Notes: generated by a model from the sequence alone, not told the origin. 64,000 bases of DNA from Ananas comosus (GCF_001540865.1 NC_033622.1:4417394-4481393); one strand, 5' to 3'; positions 1 through 12,625 are shown, counted from the stretch's first letter. Translations and numbers: made by a program.

Positions 1-1935
1 CTTAAAATGGGTTTTATGGAACTATTTGAGTATTTGAAGCTTTTATTTGTTCTTTTTGAGATCAAGACCATAGAAATGATGAAGCTTGAAGGTGAGCTCA
101 TCACCCTCTCATGGTAAAACCTAAGTAGGTTTGATTTGTCAAAGATGGTTTCTAATGGACTTTTAGAGTATAATGAAGCTACTTTTGCTTCCCATTGAAT
201 CAAAACCCTAGGTTTGATATATGTATTGAAGCTAGGGCACCAAATTGGGGGCTTTCCATCATGGGGATTTTAAAGTGCAATTGACCCTCTAAAAACCAAT
301 GATTTCCGACGCGTTGGTGCGCTCGGATTAACGTCACGAAAGTCTATAGAAGATAAATGGCAAATGGCCTAAGTTGGCTTTATTTTGCCGCAGTGAAGAA
401 TGAGGAACTATAAATCTCAAGAAAATCATCGAAGCACCTAAATAGACCTACGAGGTGGGGTGCTTTCCAAACTCGTTGAACTTCTCTCTATGCCTAATGT
501 GTATTCAATTGAGTATATGTTACATATTTGTTGCATGCATTTTAGGTAAAGTGATGATGAGAATGTGATGTGCATGATTGTGAGTACAACTTGCCTAATG
601 TATGGTTGAGAACCTTATGAAGTAAAACCCCTATGTGTATGCATGAGAGAAAAGTGAGCAACCAAAATGAGCAAAAGAACAAGTGACACTATGACATAGA
701 TCGACGTGGCATTGAAAACGTAAAATAAAGTGACACTAGAGTTATGTGGCCAAAGAACCAAAATGTAAGAATGATGAAAATGACAATGTGTAAAGTTAAA
801 TAAAGTGGGGCAATAAGACAAGAAATGTAAAGAACAAAATGCTAAAGAAGCAAAAGTAAAGGAGAATAAAGAACAACGATTGCTAGAGTGGCAACATAAA
901 GTGAAATAAAGAACACTAGAAGTAGTGTAAAGCCAATATTGTACATATAATCCTTTGATTAAGATTCGATCCATACTTGCTATGAGTCCGTGCTCGAGGG
1001 CGGTCGCTCCCCCTCGGCGATGCGCTCCGAGTATGCGTCACGGTTGGAGTAAACCCGAAGGACGGTCCTAGCGGTGAGTTCCTGCGATGATGGACTTAAT
1101 TGTAATCAAGTTAAGTGGCGAAACCCCCGGGTTAGCCTTAGATTAAAGAATAAAAAATAAGAACAAAGAGCAAAGAACAAAGAACAAGTGTAAAGATAAA
1201 GAACGAAAGAACTTGCATAATCTGCATATGTTTAATGTGAGCATATTCCTTGCTTATTGTTCAGGCATATTAGCATCATGTTGTAGATTGTTCATATTTC
1301 AGCTTATCCTTTCTATCATGCCTGAGTTAGTCCTAGTTGGAAAGTTGGTGATGTGGGGTCCGACCCACTGGGAACTTTGTTTAGTTCTCACGCCACTATT
1401 TCCACAGAGCCGGGAGCGAGCGACGCCGGCGAGTCGACCGAAGTAGGTATCGCACTCTTAACATGATGCCACCAAGAGTTCGTGATTGTTTGGGTAGCAT
1501 ATTAATAGAGTTTCAAACCAAGAGAAATGCCCACTAGAAAGGGAGAACAAACCTACACATAAGCTGTTTCATGAGCGTTTGATTTGAATGCTAGTGAGGT
1601 TGAGAAAACAATTGTAATGTGTATTTTGAGGTAAATGTGATGTAAGAAAGAAATGATGAAATGAAATGTAAGGAATTCGAAAGTGAACAAGATGAATGCA
1701 ATGTATATGATCAAAAATGAATCATAGTACTTGTAAATGTTTAGTTTTCCTTTCTTTCACTAATGGCTATTGCTTACCCTCGTGTAAGCCGTTTGTGTAT
1801 GTTTCCGCTAGTGCATTTCTTGTTTGAATTTGTACATGTGATGAGCCTTGGACGGATAGGGGAGACCCTGTCCGTTCGGCGTCTGTTTGACGTGCTCGGG
1901 TCGGGCCAAATTGGTATCGGTCCCGGGGCGTGACA
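1..1935 (+). repeat. LTR, family A copy 1 (3' portion; start lies outside window)
   Basis: This stretch aligns in order with 1936-4419 and with the bounded solo LTR at 8546-11017. Shared landmarks are a GACGCGTTGGTGCGCTCGG-like block near 305, a purine-rich low-complexity zone (about 620-960 and 1150-1210), a CCCACTGGG hairpin near 1364, and a tail with two facing GTCCG-type segments (about 1850-1890) that ends in GGGGCGTGACA at 1935. No protein domain is visible, and open frames here are short and compositionally biased. LTR identity is inferred from the homology and the TG...CA convention. Confidence 0.7.
1364..1391 (+). other. Conserved LTR hairpin (family A, copy 1)
   Basis: CCCACTGGG is followed by a short stem, GAACT / AGTTC, around a TTGTTT loop, then CTCAC. 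It is the same module as at 3881, 6012, 10543, 29381, 30720 and 38010 (minus). Function is unknown. Confidence 0.6.
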
Positions 1936-2307
1936 GCTAAAGTCGAGTTTCAAGTGAGTTAGAAAGGTTTTAGCATTGCTCAACGCAAATTAGAGTCGAA
2001 ACAATGCAAAACTGCATTCTGGAGCATTGTTAACCGGTAAAGCACCAGGGGTGTCACCGGTACACTGCTATAGACCGAGAGTAGATTGCTCTCGGGTTAG
2101 CCTCTGTCAAGGCTGTTAACCGGTGACTAAATATGGGCATACCGGTACCCTACATCAACCAGAGCGTAGCAGCTCTCGGGTTTGGCTACTATTGAGCTGT
2201 TAACTGGTGACTAAATCCCGTGTCACCGGTTAACCTATTCTGCGAACAGCAGACTGGGTCTGCTGCAAATAATAGAAGTTGGGGGGTTTATTTGCAAATG
2301 TGGCAGC

Positions 2308-2315
2308 CTATAAAA
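2308..2315 (+). promoter_or_regulatory. TATA box of LTR promoter
   Basis: CTATAAAA lies about 15 bases before a CT-rich leader (CCAACCTCTCCTCTCTCTTG), the usual arrangement of a plant LTR promoter. Its position matches the TATA of the minus-strand solo LTR at 54706-54718. Confidence 0.5.
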
Positions 2316-3880
2316 CACCCCAACCTCTCCTCTCTCTTGTTCACAGCAGAGAACACATCCCTCTCTCATTTCTCTCCCTCCCTTTCTCTAAAAACTCTCT
2401 CCCAAAGTGAAAAGAGGAGATCAAGAGGAAGATTTGAAGGAGATTTGGAGTTTTGAAGGGTCTAGGGCTCTCCTACAAGATGGAGTTTGGAGTGCTTTTG
2501 GGCTAAGGCGAGATTTCATGTAAGAACTAGGCTAGAGTTTGGTTTTATACCCTAGAACACTTGGATTTGATCTTCTTACATGTGAGGAAACCTAGTAGAG
2601 ACCATGGAACTCATGAAAATTCATATTTCTTTATGTACTTTCATGGTGGAATTCTAGGGTTTGTTTTGTATGCCCTACGAATGGTTTAGATGACCTAGAA
2701 ATGGTTTTAGATGAATCTCTAAGTGGTTTTAAGCTTGCTTTTATTTACCTTGGAGATCAATCTAGCATATGTTGCTATAAGGCATTGCTAGGGCACCAAA
2801 ATTGGGGCTTTTGCTCTAGGTTGGTTTGAAGACAAATTGACCTTGTAGAAATCAAATTGGGAGTATTCCAACTTGTTGGTGGATTCGGTTCGATGATCCG
2901 ACGAGTTTACGTAAAGATATTGGAGAAAAAGTCTAATTTGGCTTTGTTTTGCCGCGGGCGAGAGAATAGGCGCCCAAAAATCACGAGATTTGAACCATAG
3001 CACCTTTACAACCATACGAGGTGGTGCTTTCCGAAATTATTGAATTTTCTTTTATGTCTAAAGTGTCATTTTGAGCATATGTATGTATAGTATCTTCATG
3101 CATTGTAGGGTTGATTGAGATATGTTATTTGCATGCTTCTAGTATAAAGATGCATAAGAGAATGTTGAACAAATATGTAAACCCTATGTATGCATGAATA
3201 GTGACAAAGACCTAGATGAGGTAAAGAACCAAATGACATTATGACATATGGATTGTGTGGCATCAGTAAACAAATGAATGCTAGAAATTGGACTCTTAGT
3301 TGAGTGGCATCAATGAGATTTGAATGCCAGAGTTGAACACTTAGTGTGACATTAATGAGAACAATGAATGTATGAAAATGAGTTAAAGAATACTTAGTGT
3401 GTGTGGCATTATGAAAGTTAAAAAATGCAAGTAAAGTGAGATAGTTGACATTATGACATAACAACCTTATAGTTAAGGGTCATTTGAGCATTGCATCCTT
3501 ATAGTTAAGGATTGGATCATACTCGCCTATAAGTCTTGGCTCGGAGGGCGGTAGCTCCCCCTCGAGCGATGAGCTCTGGAGTTGTCATCAACTGGGTTGA
3601 TCGTATAAGCCTTCCCAGTAGACGGTCCCGTCGAGAGGCAGCTTAGGGCTCGACAAACAGGGATTTGAGTTGGTGAGTTGTAGGCAAACCTACCGGTTGG
3701 CTATGAGATTTGTAATTGAAAGTGATCTTGCATTCATCATGAGCATTCTATTGAGCATATTATTGATTATATCTTGTTCAGGCATATTAGCTGCATTTGT
3801 TTAGTTGGTTACTATCTATCTATTCTTCTATTATGCCTGATTTAGACCTCGTGGGAAAGTCGGCGAGGTCGGCGGCCGAA

Positions 3881-3910
3881 CCCACTGAAAACTTTGTTGT
3901 AGTTCTCACC
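3881..3910 (+). other. Conserved LTR hairpin (family A, copy 2)
   Basis: CCCACTG is followed by AAAACT / AGTT pairing around TTGTTGT and then CTCACC. The stem is weaker here than in the other copies (GGG became GAA). Confidence 0.45.
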
Positions 3911-4419
3911 CTACTATTTCCACAGAGCTGGGACCGAGTGAGTCGGCCGACGATTACGGTAAAAGTATCGCGCCATAGACAGGGACCACCCGAGTTGGTT
4001 TCATATTTTGTTTAGTTGCATACCCTTTATATCATCTTTTGTATTTTGATGATTATAGATGCATGAATGATGGTTAAATGTAAAGAGAGCTTATGTTTGA
4101 ATGAAAAGGCATATTTTGGAAGATCATGTGATGTAATGAGAAGAAATGATGTTTAAAGAAAAGAATGCAAATGTGTATATTGAATGCATGTATATGGTTA
4201 AAAGTTAATCATGTTACTTGTATATTGTTAGTTTAGAATCTTTCACTTTGGCTACTGCTTGCCCTCGTACATGCCATGTATGTATGTTTCTACATGTGCA
4301 ATATATCTACTCGATTTGTACTTGTGTTGAGCCTTGAGCGGACAGGAGAGGTGTTGTCCGTTCGGCTTCTGTTCGACGTGCCCGAACTGACCAAATAGGT
4401 CCGGTCGCGGGGCGCGACA

Positions 4420-5329
4420 GCAGCCATGAAGGGAGACTCGGGAGGGCAGATGTAGGTTGGAAAAGGCTCGAGGGAGGCCTTGACGATGACCCAAAGCAGC
4501 CACGGCTGCACCACAAGTGTTGCCGCCCAATACGGCAAGGTTAGACCCGAATCCTTGCACCAGCGGGTAAGGATGGTCCGAGGTTTGTTGGCTGCGCTGG
4601 GGATGAAGCAAGGGGGGCCGAGGAAGGTCCCCCATGCCCTCACAACTCCAAAACCGAGGGGAAGAAGTAGGTGGATGCGGTTCAACCAGGGACCAAACAA
4701 TAGGGAGGAGAAAAGTGTACGACCTCGATCTCCTTCACCTGTGCTCCGGTGATCGAGATGGCCGGCCGGCGGTAAGGGGAATGGGTTGCGGTTGCTGTGG
4801 AGAGGGGGCTGCAGCAGGGGAAGAGGTTGGAGGTGGCTAGGGTTAGGGTTAAGAGAATAAAAACCCTAGTTGTCAAGTTTTCCTGCATCAAAAGTGGAGT
4901 TTTGCGCACCAGTCTCGCCTTATTCCAATCTTTCATGACGAGGCTTCCACATGAGGTGTAAATCACATAGATCCCCTCCACAACCAGCCCTAATCAGATT
5001 CATATATAAAATAATAGGTTTTCCCTCCAGAAACCGAAGCCGCGCATCACCAATTTATCAAAAATCTGCCAATTTTCCACACTCGGGTTGCCGAATCCAA
5101 AATCTGACTTCACTATGACTCCCGGCACTGCCAGACCATTGAAAACTACCTATTGGATCGATCAAAATGGTGCCTGATTCACATCTGAAGCCAACGTTAT
5201 GCGTTCATCCAAAATCGAAAAGCCAATTACTATTCACTTAAGTGAAAACTAGAAATCGCGTAAACAACTTCATTTTAATTCGTTTTGCCCCGAAAATTGA
5301 CGAGTGCTTTTGTAATTAAAATACACACA
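4420..5329 (-). repeat. Family-B LTR head: U3 and GC-rich leader, truncated
   Basis: Read on the minus strand, this resembles 41072-39480 (minus) and 24925-26700 (plus): an AT-rich part with a CACTTAAGTGAA palindrome (near 5236), then a leader containing AAACCCTA-type boxes (near 4855-4870), then a GC-rich block (4430-4830). Its expected LTR tail is missing because a family-A LTR ends directly beside it at 4419. Open frames in the GC-rich block exist on both strands and look like a by-product of base composition. Alignment is by eye and loose in the AT-rich half. Confidence 0.45.
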
Positions 5330-6432
5330 AAAACATCGTCAACAGAGAGTTCAGCTACACTGCCAAATTCTCAGTCCTTACACGGCACTCCGAAGTTAGC
5401 CTTTGCGATGATAGATCGCCCGTACGGGATTGAGCGCCGAAGTGAATTATCGTGGGAAAGGCTCATTCCTAGTAGGGGAAAGTTGACTACCACAGGGCCA
5501 TTAGACATGGCACAAGCCGGGACAATACCATGTGTGTAAGTCCCTCGTTAATTGGGTAATGTATTAAACTTAACATAGAACATCACAATTAGTTGACGCA
5601 TATATATATAGTAGATGGACATACTAGTGGGTTACTACCCCGTGGCACTACTTGATGTATTCATAGTAATTGGACTTTTATGTTAGTCATTATTGGTATT
5701 GACAACCTTAGTGATAGTAAACCTACACACATGCGGACTAGTATAGATGCATAGCTATATGATGATAATGAAACAATATTTTCCTTTAATTATTGTTTAT
5801 AGCTTAAAGATGGAAAAGCATGTAAACTTGCATATGCATTTACTTGAGCATGTGACAATAGAGAATCACATACATGTTAGTTGACATTATCATGTAGAGG
5901 CATGACTATAATTAAATGTTCAATTTATTGTTAATTGTATGCTTAATAATTATTGCATATTATCATGCCTCAGTTGACCTAATAGAGTATTTCACTACTC
6001 TCGGCGGCTTACCCACTGGGCACTATTGTTTAATAGTTCTCACCCCCTTTGGTTGTTTGTTTTTATTTTAGAGCCTTCCACAGCAGGAGAGGCTAGGGAT
6101 CGTGGCAAGAGATCTTCGACTAGCTAGAGCCTTCCCGGTGTTATTATACTTGGACCCGTCGACATCTTTCTTTTGTTTTAGCTGAAAGATGTATAATGTA
6201 TTTTGTTTAGAGAGCTACTTGTACTCGAGATGTACCATTTGTGCATACTTATTGTATATCTTGTGATAGTGTTGTTACTCTAGACTCCTATCTTGTAATA
6301 GCCATGTTAGGAATTTATTCCTATTTCTTCTTATGCTATTGTAGATGCCTTGTGTGTACTGGGGGTGCTTGGTGTACACGGCGGGTCTGTGCACGCGTCG
6401 GGCGAGCTTCCGTTGGGGTCCCGTGCGTGACA
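5330..6432 (+). repeat. Family-C LTR, 3' part
   Basis: The block at 5400-5540 matches the minus-strand solo LTR at 52765-55183 (shared CCCGTACGGGATTGAGCGCC-like and GGCACAAGCC segments). The tail matches too: GGCGGCTTACCCACTGGGC, then GAGCC-TCCAC...GAGAGGCTAGGGATCG near 6072, then GGGTCTGTGCACG near 6393, ending GTGCGTGACA at 6432. The 5' part of the LTR is missing. The LTR end joins directly to the gag-region repeat at 6433. Confidence 0.65.
6012..6045 (+). other. Conserved LTR hairpin (family C)
   Basis: CCCACTGGG is followed by CACTAT / ATAGT(T) pairing around TGTTTA, then CTCACCCCC. The stem differs from family A, but both sides still pair. Confidence 0.6.
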
Positions 6433-8540
6433 CTCTGGATCAGAATAGTCACCAAAGTACTGTTTGTTTGGATGTGGTACTGGCCACCGTCACGACCTCA
6501 AACGAAAACATCGCTCGTATTGGGCAATTGTTAGCCCACAATGAGCAACCATACGGGGGTTCACAAGAACCCCTAGCCATGTCAGTGCAATAAAACCCCG
6601 TTTGTTGTGGAAGAACCTGGTTGAGCCGATCCTTCCTCAGCCGAGTAGCTTCATTCACTTTTGGCACACACGAGGGTCATCCTAGGAGCCGACTAGCATC
6701 TCGAAGAAGAAACTAACTTGGTTAACGCCCTGATCTGGTCAGCCTCCCCCCGCATTCGGTTTCTAGCCCAACAATTTTTGACATGCCCAGTGGTACCCAC
6801 TTAGGTACATCCTAATCTTTCCCAAATAGCTGACGATAACACAATAAATCTCCGAAACAGGGCCGTTTCGAGATCCTCAGGGAATGACTATAACGGTAGT
6901 GTCAAAAATGCAAATCAGTATCAGACGACATTCCAGTCAGGATGTGAGAGTAGTGGGCACTCGGCTCGTTATGAGCCGAGCCTAACTCAGGCATTGGGGC
7001 AAATGATCCGAGTCTTGCAGACTCTGGATCAGAATAGTCACTAGAGTATCATCCGTTTGGATGTGGTACTGGCTGCCATCATGGCCTCAAACGAAAACAT
7101 CACTTAGATTAGGCAATTGTTAGCTCGAAACGAGCAATCATATGGAGGTTCACAAGGACCCCCTAGCCATGTCAATGCAACAAAGCCTCGTTGCACCGGT
7201 AAGCCTGTAGGCACAACCTTAGATGGCACCTTTCCAGGCTGCTTATAGGCCAGTGAACGTAAACGTCGACCCACTACCAAAAATCACATGGGGTTTACCT
7301 CTGTCGCCTCCCTTGCCTACATATTAGCCCTAAAATGCAGGTATTAGAGTAGGGGGGCAAGGCTCTAATGCAGAGTAAGGACTAAACCCTACAATGCAAA
7401 ACTACATGCCTCCTCTTAGGCCAAACAGGATTCCAACCCGACACCCACCCTAACAACAGGAAACAACGAGCTGTATGCTCAGATAGAAGAGGTGATTCAG
7501 AATGCATTCGGTGTTGGGGGAAAGGTCGGCGATGCAGCCCATGTTTAAATCTCCATACTTGCAAGTATAGATGCTGAATATTCTTATTCGACGAACTAAA
7601 AATTTTAAAATTTGATAAGTTCTCGAGCAAAGAAATTGAGAACAAAGTACAGCATGTCGCTCAATTTACGGCCCTATATAGAGAAGAGGTCGCCGATTGT
7701 TTAATATGTCATTAACTAAAATAGCATTTACATGGTACACGAGCTTACCCGCCAATTCTATCTAAGATTGGGACGGACTGGAGTGTAAGTTTTACGAGCA
7801 ATTTTATAGATCAAAACCCTAATTGTCGATGGCCGATCTAGCCCTATACAGGCAGAAGTCAGGAGAAACGGTCGAGAAGTATCCGAACCGTTTCAAAACG
7901 GCCAAAAATTGATATTTCTTAAGAATGCCGGAAGCTGAGTTTGCCAAAATGGCATTCAATGGTCTGCATTTCAAAATAAAAAACCATTTTTAAGATAAAT
8001 ATTTTCCAAATCCATTAGATCTAGGCATTCAAGTTGCCGAATATGAGCAATTCCAAAAAAGAAATACAGACAATCGGAAGCATTAAAGCTGAAATAAAGA
8101 ATAGAACAGGAAAAAAGAGAAAAACATCTCTTTCATTGAGGAGAGTTTGGCTCGAGAAGCGCCGGCACCTCCAGTGAAAGTGAGGACTCGGCTGATGAGG
8201 CCAAGGTGTATGTGGCGAAGATAGTGAAATACTGCTAAGACGGGGAGAGGATACTTCGATTTGCATTGTGTGCAAGGCCAAAATGACACATCAAGACTGG
8301 GAGTTAATCATACACGAGAAGACAGCGTACGGAGAATAGAAAGACTTCATAGCCTTTTCCGAAGAATAGGAAGACTTGCTCGAGGCCATCGGCCACCCGG
8401 ACGAATGTTCGGAAAAAACCTCCAATGACTCCAAAAAATAGGCGAACTCAATAAAGGACGAGCAGAACCTGCCAACTTAGAGGGTCCTGAACGAGTACTA
8501 CCAGATCGGGGAGAAGGCCAGCTGAGAAGGTTATCCAAGG
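6433..8540 (+). mobile_element. Decayed gypsy-type internal region, left part
   Basis: This runs from the family-C LTR end to the solo-LTR insertion. It carries a gag-like coding relic (7724-8086) full of stop codons. It also holds a direct duplication: 6433-6597 closely repeats at 7019-7185 (CTCTGGATCAGAATAGTCAC in both). No reverse transcriptase, integrase or protease relic was recognised. After removal of the solo LTR and one copy of its target duplication, the sequence continues into 11023. Confidence 0.6.
7724..8086 (+). pseudogene. Retrotransposon gag relic
   Basis: One frame reads through the core of a plant Ty3/gypsy Gag (retrotrans_gag-like). There is an AFTWYTSLPANSI segment, then DWDGLECKFYEQFYRS, MADLALYRQKSGETVEKYP, a LRMPEAEFAKMAFNGLHF segment, and VAEYEQFQK at the end. 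The order and spacing of the W-x-x-L, F-x-x-x-F and PEAEF positions match the family as I know it. The frame is broken by at least five in-frame stops (TAA or TGA), several of them explicable by C-to-T change. It cannot be functional. Confidence 0.75.
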
Positions 8541-8545
8541 CGACC

Positions 8546-11017
8546 TGTAACATACCGAACTTCTAAAGTTATGAAGTTACGGTGTGTGTTAGCTTGGAAA
8601 GCCATTTGAATGGTTTCGGTGAAGTTCGGGAGCATTCGGGTGTTTTCGGTGGGTGGTGGGCGTGAAAACGGAACCCGAAAGGCTATATTGGACCATGGAC
8701 TAAATCCAGCATAAGCGTGGATGAAAGGATGATGTATGTACGCTCGAAAACATGTTTTGGGGGCCTCGGTACGATTTAAGATGAATCGGACACTCACGAA
8801 GCGAAAACTAGTGAAAACGGAGAAGAAACGGACTAAAGCTGAAAACTGCAGAAAATTGGCTAAGTCCTAAATTGCTGGGCTGTCTAGACCTACGGGGTCC
8901 GATCACTCTAGCCAAGGACTGGTCCCCGAAGCCCGAAAATGCCCAATGCGGGCTATGCACAAAGAGGCAAGTTGAGGGGCTTTCTTGCAATTTGGTGCAA
9001 GAGGGGATTAAAGGGAGGTGAGACGAGCTCTCCTCTCTCACCCCCTCACACTCTAAACCCTAAAACACTCTCTCTATCTCTCTCTCTCTCTAAAGATCTC
9101 TTTCTCTCTCTCTTCAAGGAGGAAGGCAAGGAGAAGGAGTGGAAGAGAAGGAAGCTTAGAGAAGAAGCTTCATCCTTATCTTCTTCTTCCTCACCATTAA
9201 AGCAAGCTTGAAAGGTAAGCTTGATGCTATTTAATGGTGGATTTCTAGGGCTTTGATTATATACTCTAGAATTGGCTTTGTTGGAATCCTAGGATGTTAA
9301 ATAGATGATTATTGCTTGAATCAAAACCTAGTATTGTGTATTCTAGCAATATTAAACATTTAGGGCTCCAAATGGCGTTTTGCGAAATGTTAGGGTTTGA
9401 TCTTAATTAACCCTATGTAAACCTAATTGTTAGGTTTTCTGACGCGCTGGTGAACTCGGTTTGGCGATCCGTCGAGTCTGCACGGAGATATCTAAGAAAT
9501 AATTATTTTTGGCTTCGTTTCCACCTGGAGGGCCGAGGCAACGTCCTAAAATTACGAAAATTGAACCCTAGAGTCTTGGCATCACTAGAAGGTGGGGGGT
9601 GTCATCCCGAAGCAACTGGGCTTCCTTTTATGTCTAAGTTATATATTGATCATATTCATATATTGACATTGTGCATTATAGGATTTGTAGATGCTTACAT
9701 TTCCATTTCCTTGCATGTTTCCTAGGTAGTGTAGCATTGTAGGCTTGACACTTGAACTTAGGTTGCATCAGGATTGGGTCTTGTGACATGGAATCCTATA
9801 GTGGCATAAAGAGATGAACTTGAACTTGATGATGAAAACAAGTGACATGTGACTTAGTGTAATAGAGACTCTATAATATGAACGAGTGGCATGTAAACCT
9901 AGTGTGGTTGAGACATTTACAACATAGCGACATAAACGAGTGGCATTCAAATCTAGTGTAGTAGGACACTATGGCATTTGAACCTAGGGATAGTAGATTC
10001 CCGATTGTTGTGTTGTGGACATTGAGCTAGTGCAGTGGAGGCACTATGACCCTAGTAGACAGGGTATCCTCCAGTGAGGGGATTGGATCATACTCACATA
10101 GTTTGTGTAATCTTGGCGTGGTCGCTCTACCCAAGTAGTGAGCTCCGGAGTAGTAGTCGTGTTTGGATAACATACTTTCCAGCAAACGGGTCTCGGGTGG
10201 GTGTAGCGCAGAGTCTCCCCATTAGCGAGATCTGAGATGTGAGTTGGTAGTAACCTTCGGATTAGCTATGAGTCGGTAGTAACCTTCGGGTTAGCCGAGA
10301 TGAGATTTGATTATTGAGGCATAGTAGCATGGCGCACTATGTAGTAGCTCATTCCTTTTGATTATTGAGGCATTGTAGCATGTTGTAAATCATATACTAT
10401 GTAGTAGCTCATTCCTTTTGATTATTGAAGGTATAGTAGAATGTTGCAGATTACTTTACTATATTGCAGTTCATTTTTATATCTATCTATCTGCTTATGC
10501 CTGTTTAGACCTACTGGGAAGATTGGCGGAGTCGGCAGCCGAACCCACTGGGAACTATATTTATATAGTTCTCACCCCATTTTGTTACAGGGCCTAGCGA
10601 GAGTGTGCCGGCAGTTGATCGCGGTAAGGGCATAGCGCCCTAGTTAGCTAGCAGCTTCCATTTTGCATTAGAGTACCCTCGTGTACATGAGTGATATGCG
10701 ATGTATATTGGTGAGGGTGCTAGTTGGAGAACCATTTTGTAATATAAGCGAAACCAGTATTCATTTTGGGAGATGAAAAATGTAATCAATATGTAAATGT
10801 TGAATGTCAAATATAATAGCTAGATCACTCTCTTTGCTCTCTTGTATGCTTGTATAGTTACTTGTTAGAATCATGTATGTTATTTGAGTTTTTCCCGGGC
10901 AACTCTTGTACATGATTACTGTTGCTTAGCCTTAGGCGGACAGGGGAGGTGTTGTCCGTTTGGCGTCTGTTCGACGCGCCCGAACCTGACCAAATAGGCG
11001 GGTCGCGCGGCGTGACA
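8546..11017 (+). mobile_element. Solo LTR, family A, with 5-bp target duplication
   Basis: It starts TGTAACATACCGAAC and ends GGCGTGACA. It is flanked on both sides by CGACC (8541-8545 and 11018-11022), a perfect target duplication. Within it lie U3 (8546-9010), a CT-repeat leader with ACCCTAAAACACTC (9055-9110), a possible splice donor AGGTAAGC (9212), the middle block (9440-9640) seen in copies 1 and 2, the hairpin at 10543, and the facing GTCCG-type tail near 10935-10965. No internal region lies between two LTRs, so it is a solo LTR produced by intra-element recombination. It interrupts a gypsy internal region. Confidence 0.88.
10543..10578 (+). other. Conserved LTR hairpin (family A solo LTR)
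   Basis: This is the best stem of the set: GGGAACTATAT pairs with ATATAGTTCTC around a two-to-three-base TT turn, preceded by CCCACT and followed by ACCCC. Confidence 0.65.
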
Positions 11018-11830
11018 CGACCTTTCAACATTCAGCGAAGGGACCAGGGATATCAGCCTATGTGGTACCAGCACCCGTGACTGAGACCAAACCAAAATTC
11101 GAATGAGTGACCAAGGGAGAAATAGAAGCCCTAGACTAGAGATTAGTTTATGAGTTAGGAATCCGATCATAGCCGAGACCATAGAAAAAGAGAGAGATCC
11201 TGAGGGAACACCTTAGGATGGTGAAGATGCTGGTAAACGTGCCTACCGATCAATAGTTCATGGCAAGGGCACCGGCCAGATGGTATGGGCTGCTTCTGAC
11301 AAAAACTCAAAAACTGTGGCAATAGAGGTTGCAAGCCGAGATGAGAAAGCATTGGAAATAAGCAAAGTGGATCAGGCCGAATACTTGGAAGCGGCCCGCT
11401 TAGCGATTGCCCCTTCAGCCCATGAAGAACGATGGTGAGGCGGGCGATTCAAAGTCCCTGCCATGGTTGAAATCTCAGGTGGTGTAGTCGGCTGCAGAGC
11501 TGACGAAGAAGGTCACTCACAAGGAGTTGAAAGAAAAGATCGCTTCTCCGGAGACCATCGTCAAGCGGGAGCAGTGGCCAGCCAAGAAAAGAGTGGTTAG
11601 GCCGAAGAGTGAATCTTCAACCGAAGTGGCAAAAGGGTCCAACGAGAAAAAGTAGAGGGCTAGAGAAATCGCAATCGAAGGAAGTTTGGCTGATGTCGGC
11701 ATAGTGTATTGCCATGTTCAGTCCAGACGGAGTTGGAAAAGGCTGAGGAGCAACCTCAATACGAAGAGGAGCTGGCCATAGCCCAGCTCTAACTTGAGGA
11801 CGCCAAGTTGGATTGCAAACATCTAAGTAA
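11018..11830 (+). mobile_element. Decayed gypsy-type internal region, right part
   Basis: This is the continuation of the interrupted internal region (joined 8540 to 11018 across the solo LTR). It has purine-rich, charged codon composition with many stops, for example the Lys/Glu-rich stretch at 11515-11660, but no recognisable domain. The boundary near 11830 is set by a change to AT-rich, non-coding-like sequence. No 3' LTR of the element was found before the composition changes. Confidence 0.45.
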
Positions 11831-12168
11831 TCGTGATATTATTACAAGCTTCATGTTGGTAAAACCAAAATTAATGATATAAAAATTATTTTATTTTGTT
11901 GAAAATGCATGCTAGACTTGGAGATTGCCAATATTCCACTATTGCTTTAATTAGACAATGGACATATAGATAAAATCACTCTGTAGTTACTCTTGATAGA
12001 GCATAAGAAAATAAAATCGCACAGCAAAATTTGATTTTACAGTTAAGTGATCTTTTTTGATATATTTAATTAATCACCTATTGCTTGAAGCGAGAATGTA
12101 TCTCCATTCAACTGAGCAGTTAGAAAACAGAAGAATTACAACATGAAACACATGCCCAAAAAATGCCC

Positions 12169-12327
12169 CTAAACAGTCAATTCAAGATTAGGAGTCCTTA
12201 GCTTGATGGAGTCCATATATCTCAAGGAATAATTGCTTTGAGACCTCTTCCAAAGCTTGTACGTCTGCTTCTTAACTTCTTTTAATATCTTCAAGGCAAT
12301 AGTAGAAGAATCAGAATAGGAACTTTA
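12169..12327 (-). pseudogene. Coding-like fragment, possibly captured by a CACTA element
   Basis: The minus strand has about 50 open codons ending in TAG at 12171-12169, rich in Lys, Ser and Leu (ALKILKEVKKQTYKLWKRSQ in the middle). Upstream on the same strand (about 12340-12610) is sequence typical of a plant 5' leader: AAACCCTAATCCTC, a TTTATAG box and CT-rich runs. I do not recognise the protein. It lies just inside a CACTA-type terminus, so it may be a transduplicated host fragment, but no start codon or splice pattern was confirmed. Confidence 0.3.
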
Positions 12328-12625
12328 TACGAAATATGATGCTTTGCTTGTATCTCTTCTCTTCGATCTCACAACCCTAGATCGCTCAAATTCGACATTA
12401 CGCGAGAGGGGACAACCAAAAATGGCGGCATTCGCGTTGTCAGGAGGGGAGGGAGAAGGGGTTTCGTGTCATGAAGTAGAGAAGGTTCAAAGAAGGAGTA
12501 GGATGTTCTCCTCCTAAAGAGAGGAGGGAAAAGAGAGGGTATGTTCGAAGGAATAAACGGCGGCCTGTAGCTATAAAGGGAAGAGGAAAAGAGGATTAGG
12601 GTTTAGATTTTTTTTTAATTTACGT

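Larger units (their letters stand above)
1936..4419 (+). repeat. LTR, family A copy 2, tandem to copy 1
   Basis: This is a direct second copy of the family-A LTR layout. It has a U3-like part with several ACCGGT/ACCGGTAC sites (2030-2230), a TATA box and pyrimidine-rich leader (2308-2400), a middle block aligning with 260-480 (2780-3060), a purine-rich zone, the hairpin near 3881, and a tail ending GGGGCGCGACA at 4419. No clean TG start or target duplication could be placed for its 5' end. Tandem LTRs may reflect unequal recombination or an insertion next to an older LTR. Confidence 0.65.

Noticed and set aside
7019..8540. Functional retrotransposon polyprotein
   Set aside because: Only a gag-like relic with many in-frame stops is present; no protease, reverse transcriptase or integrase segment was found.
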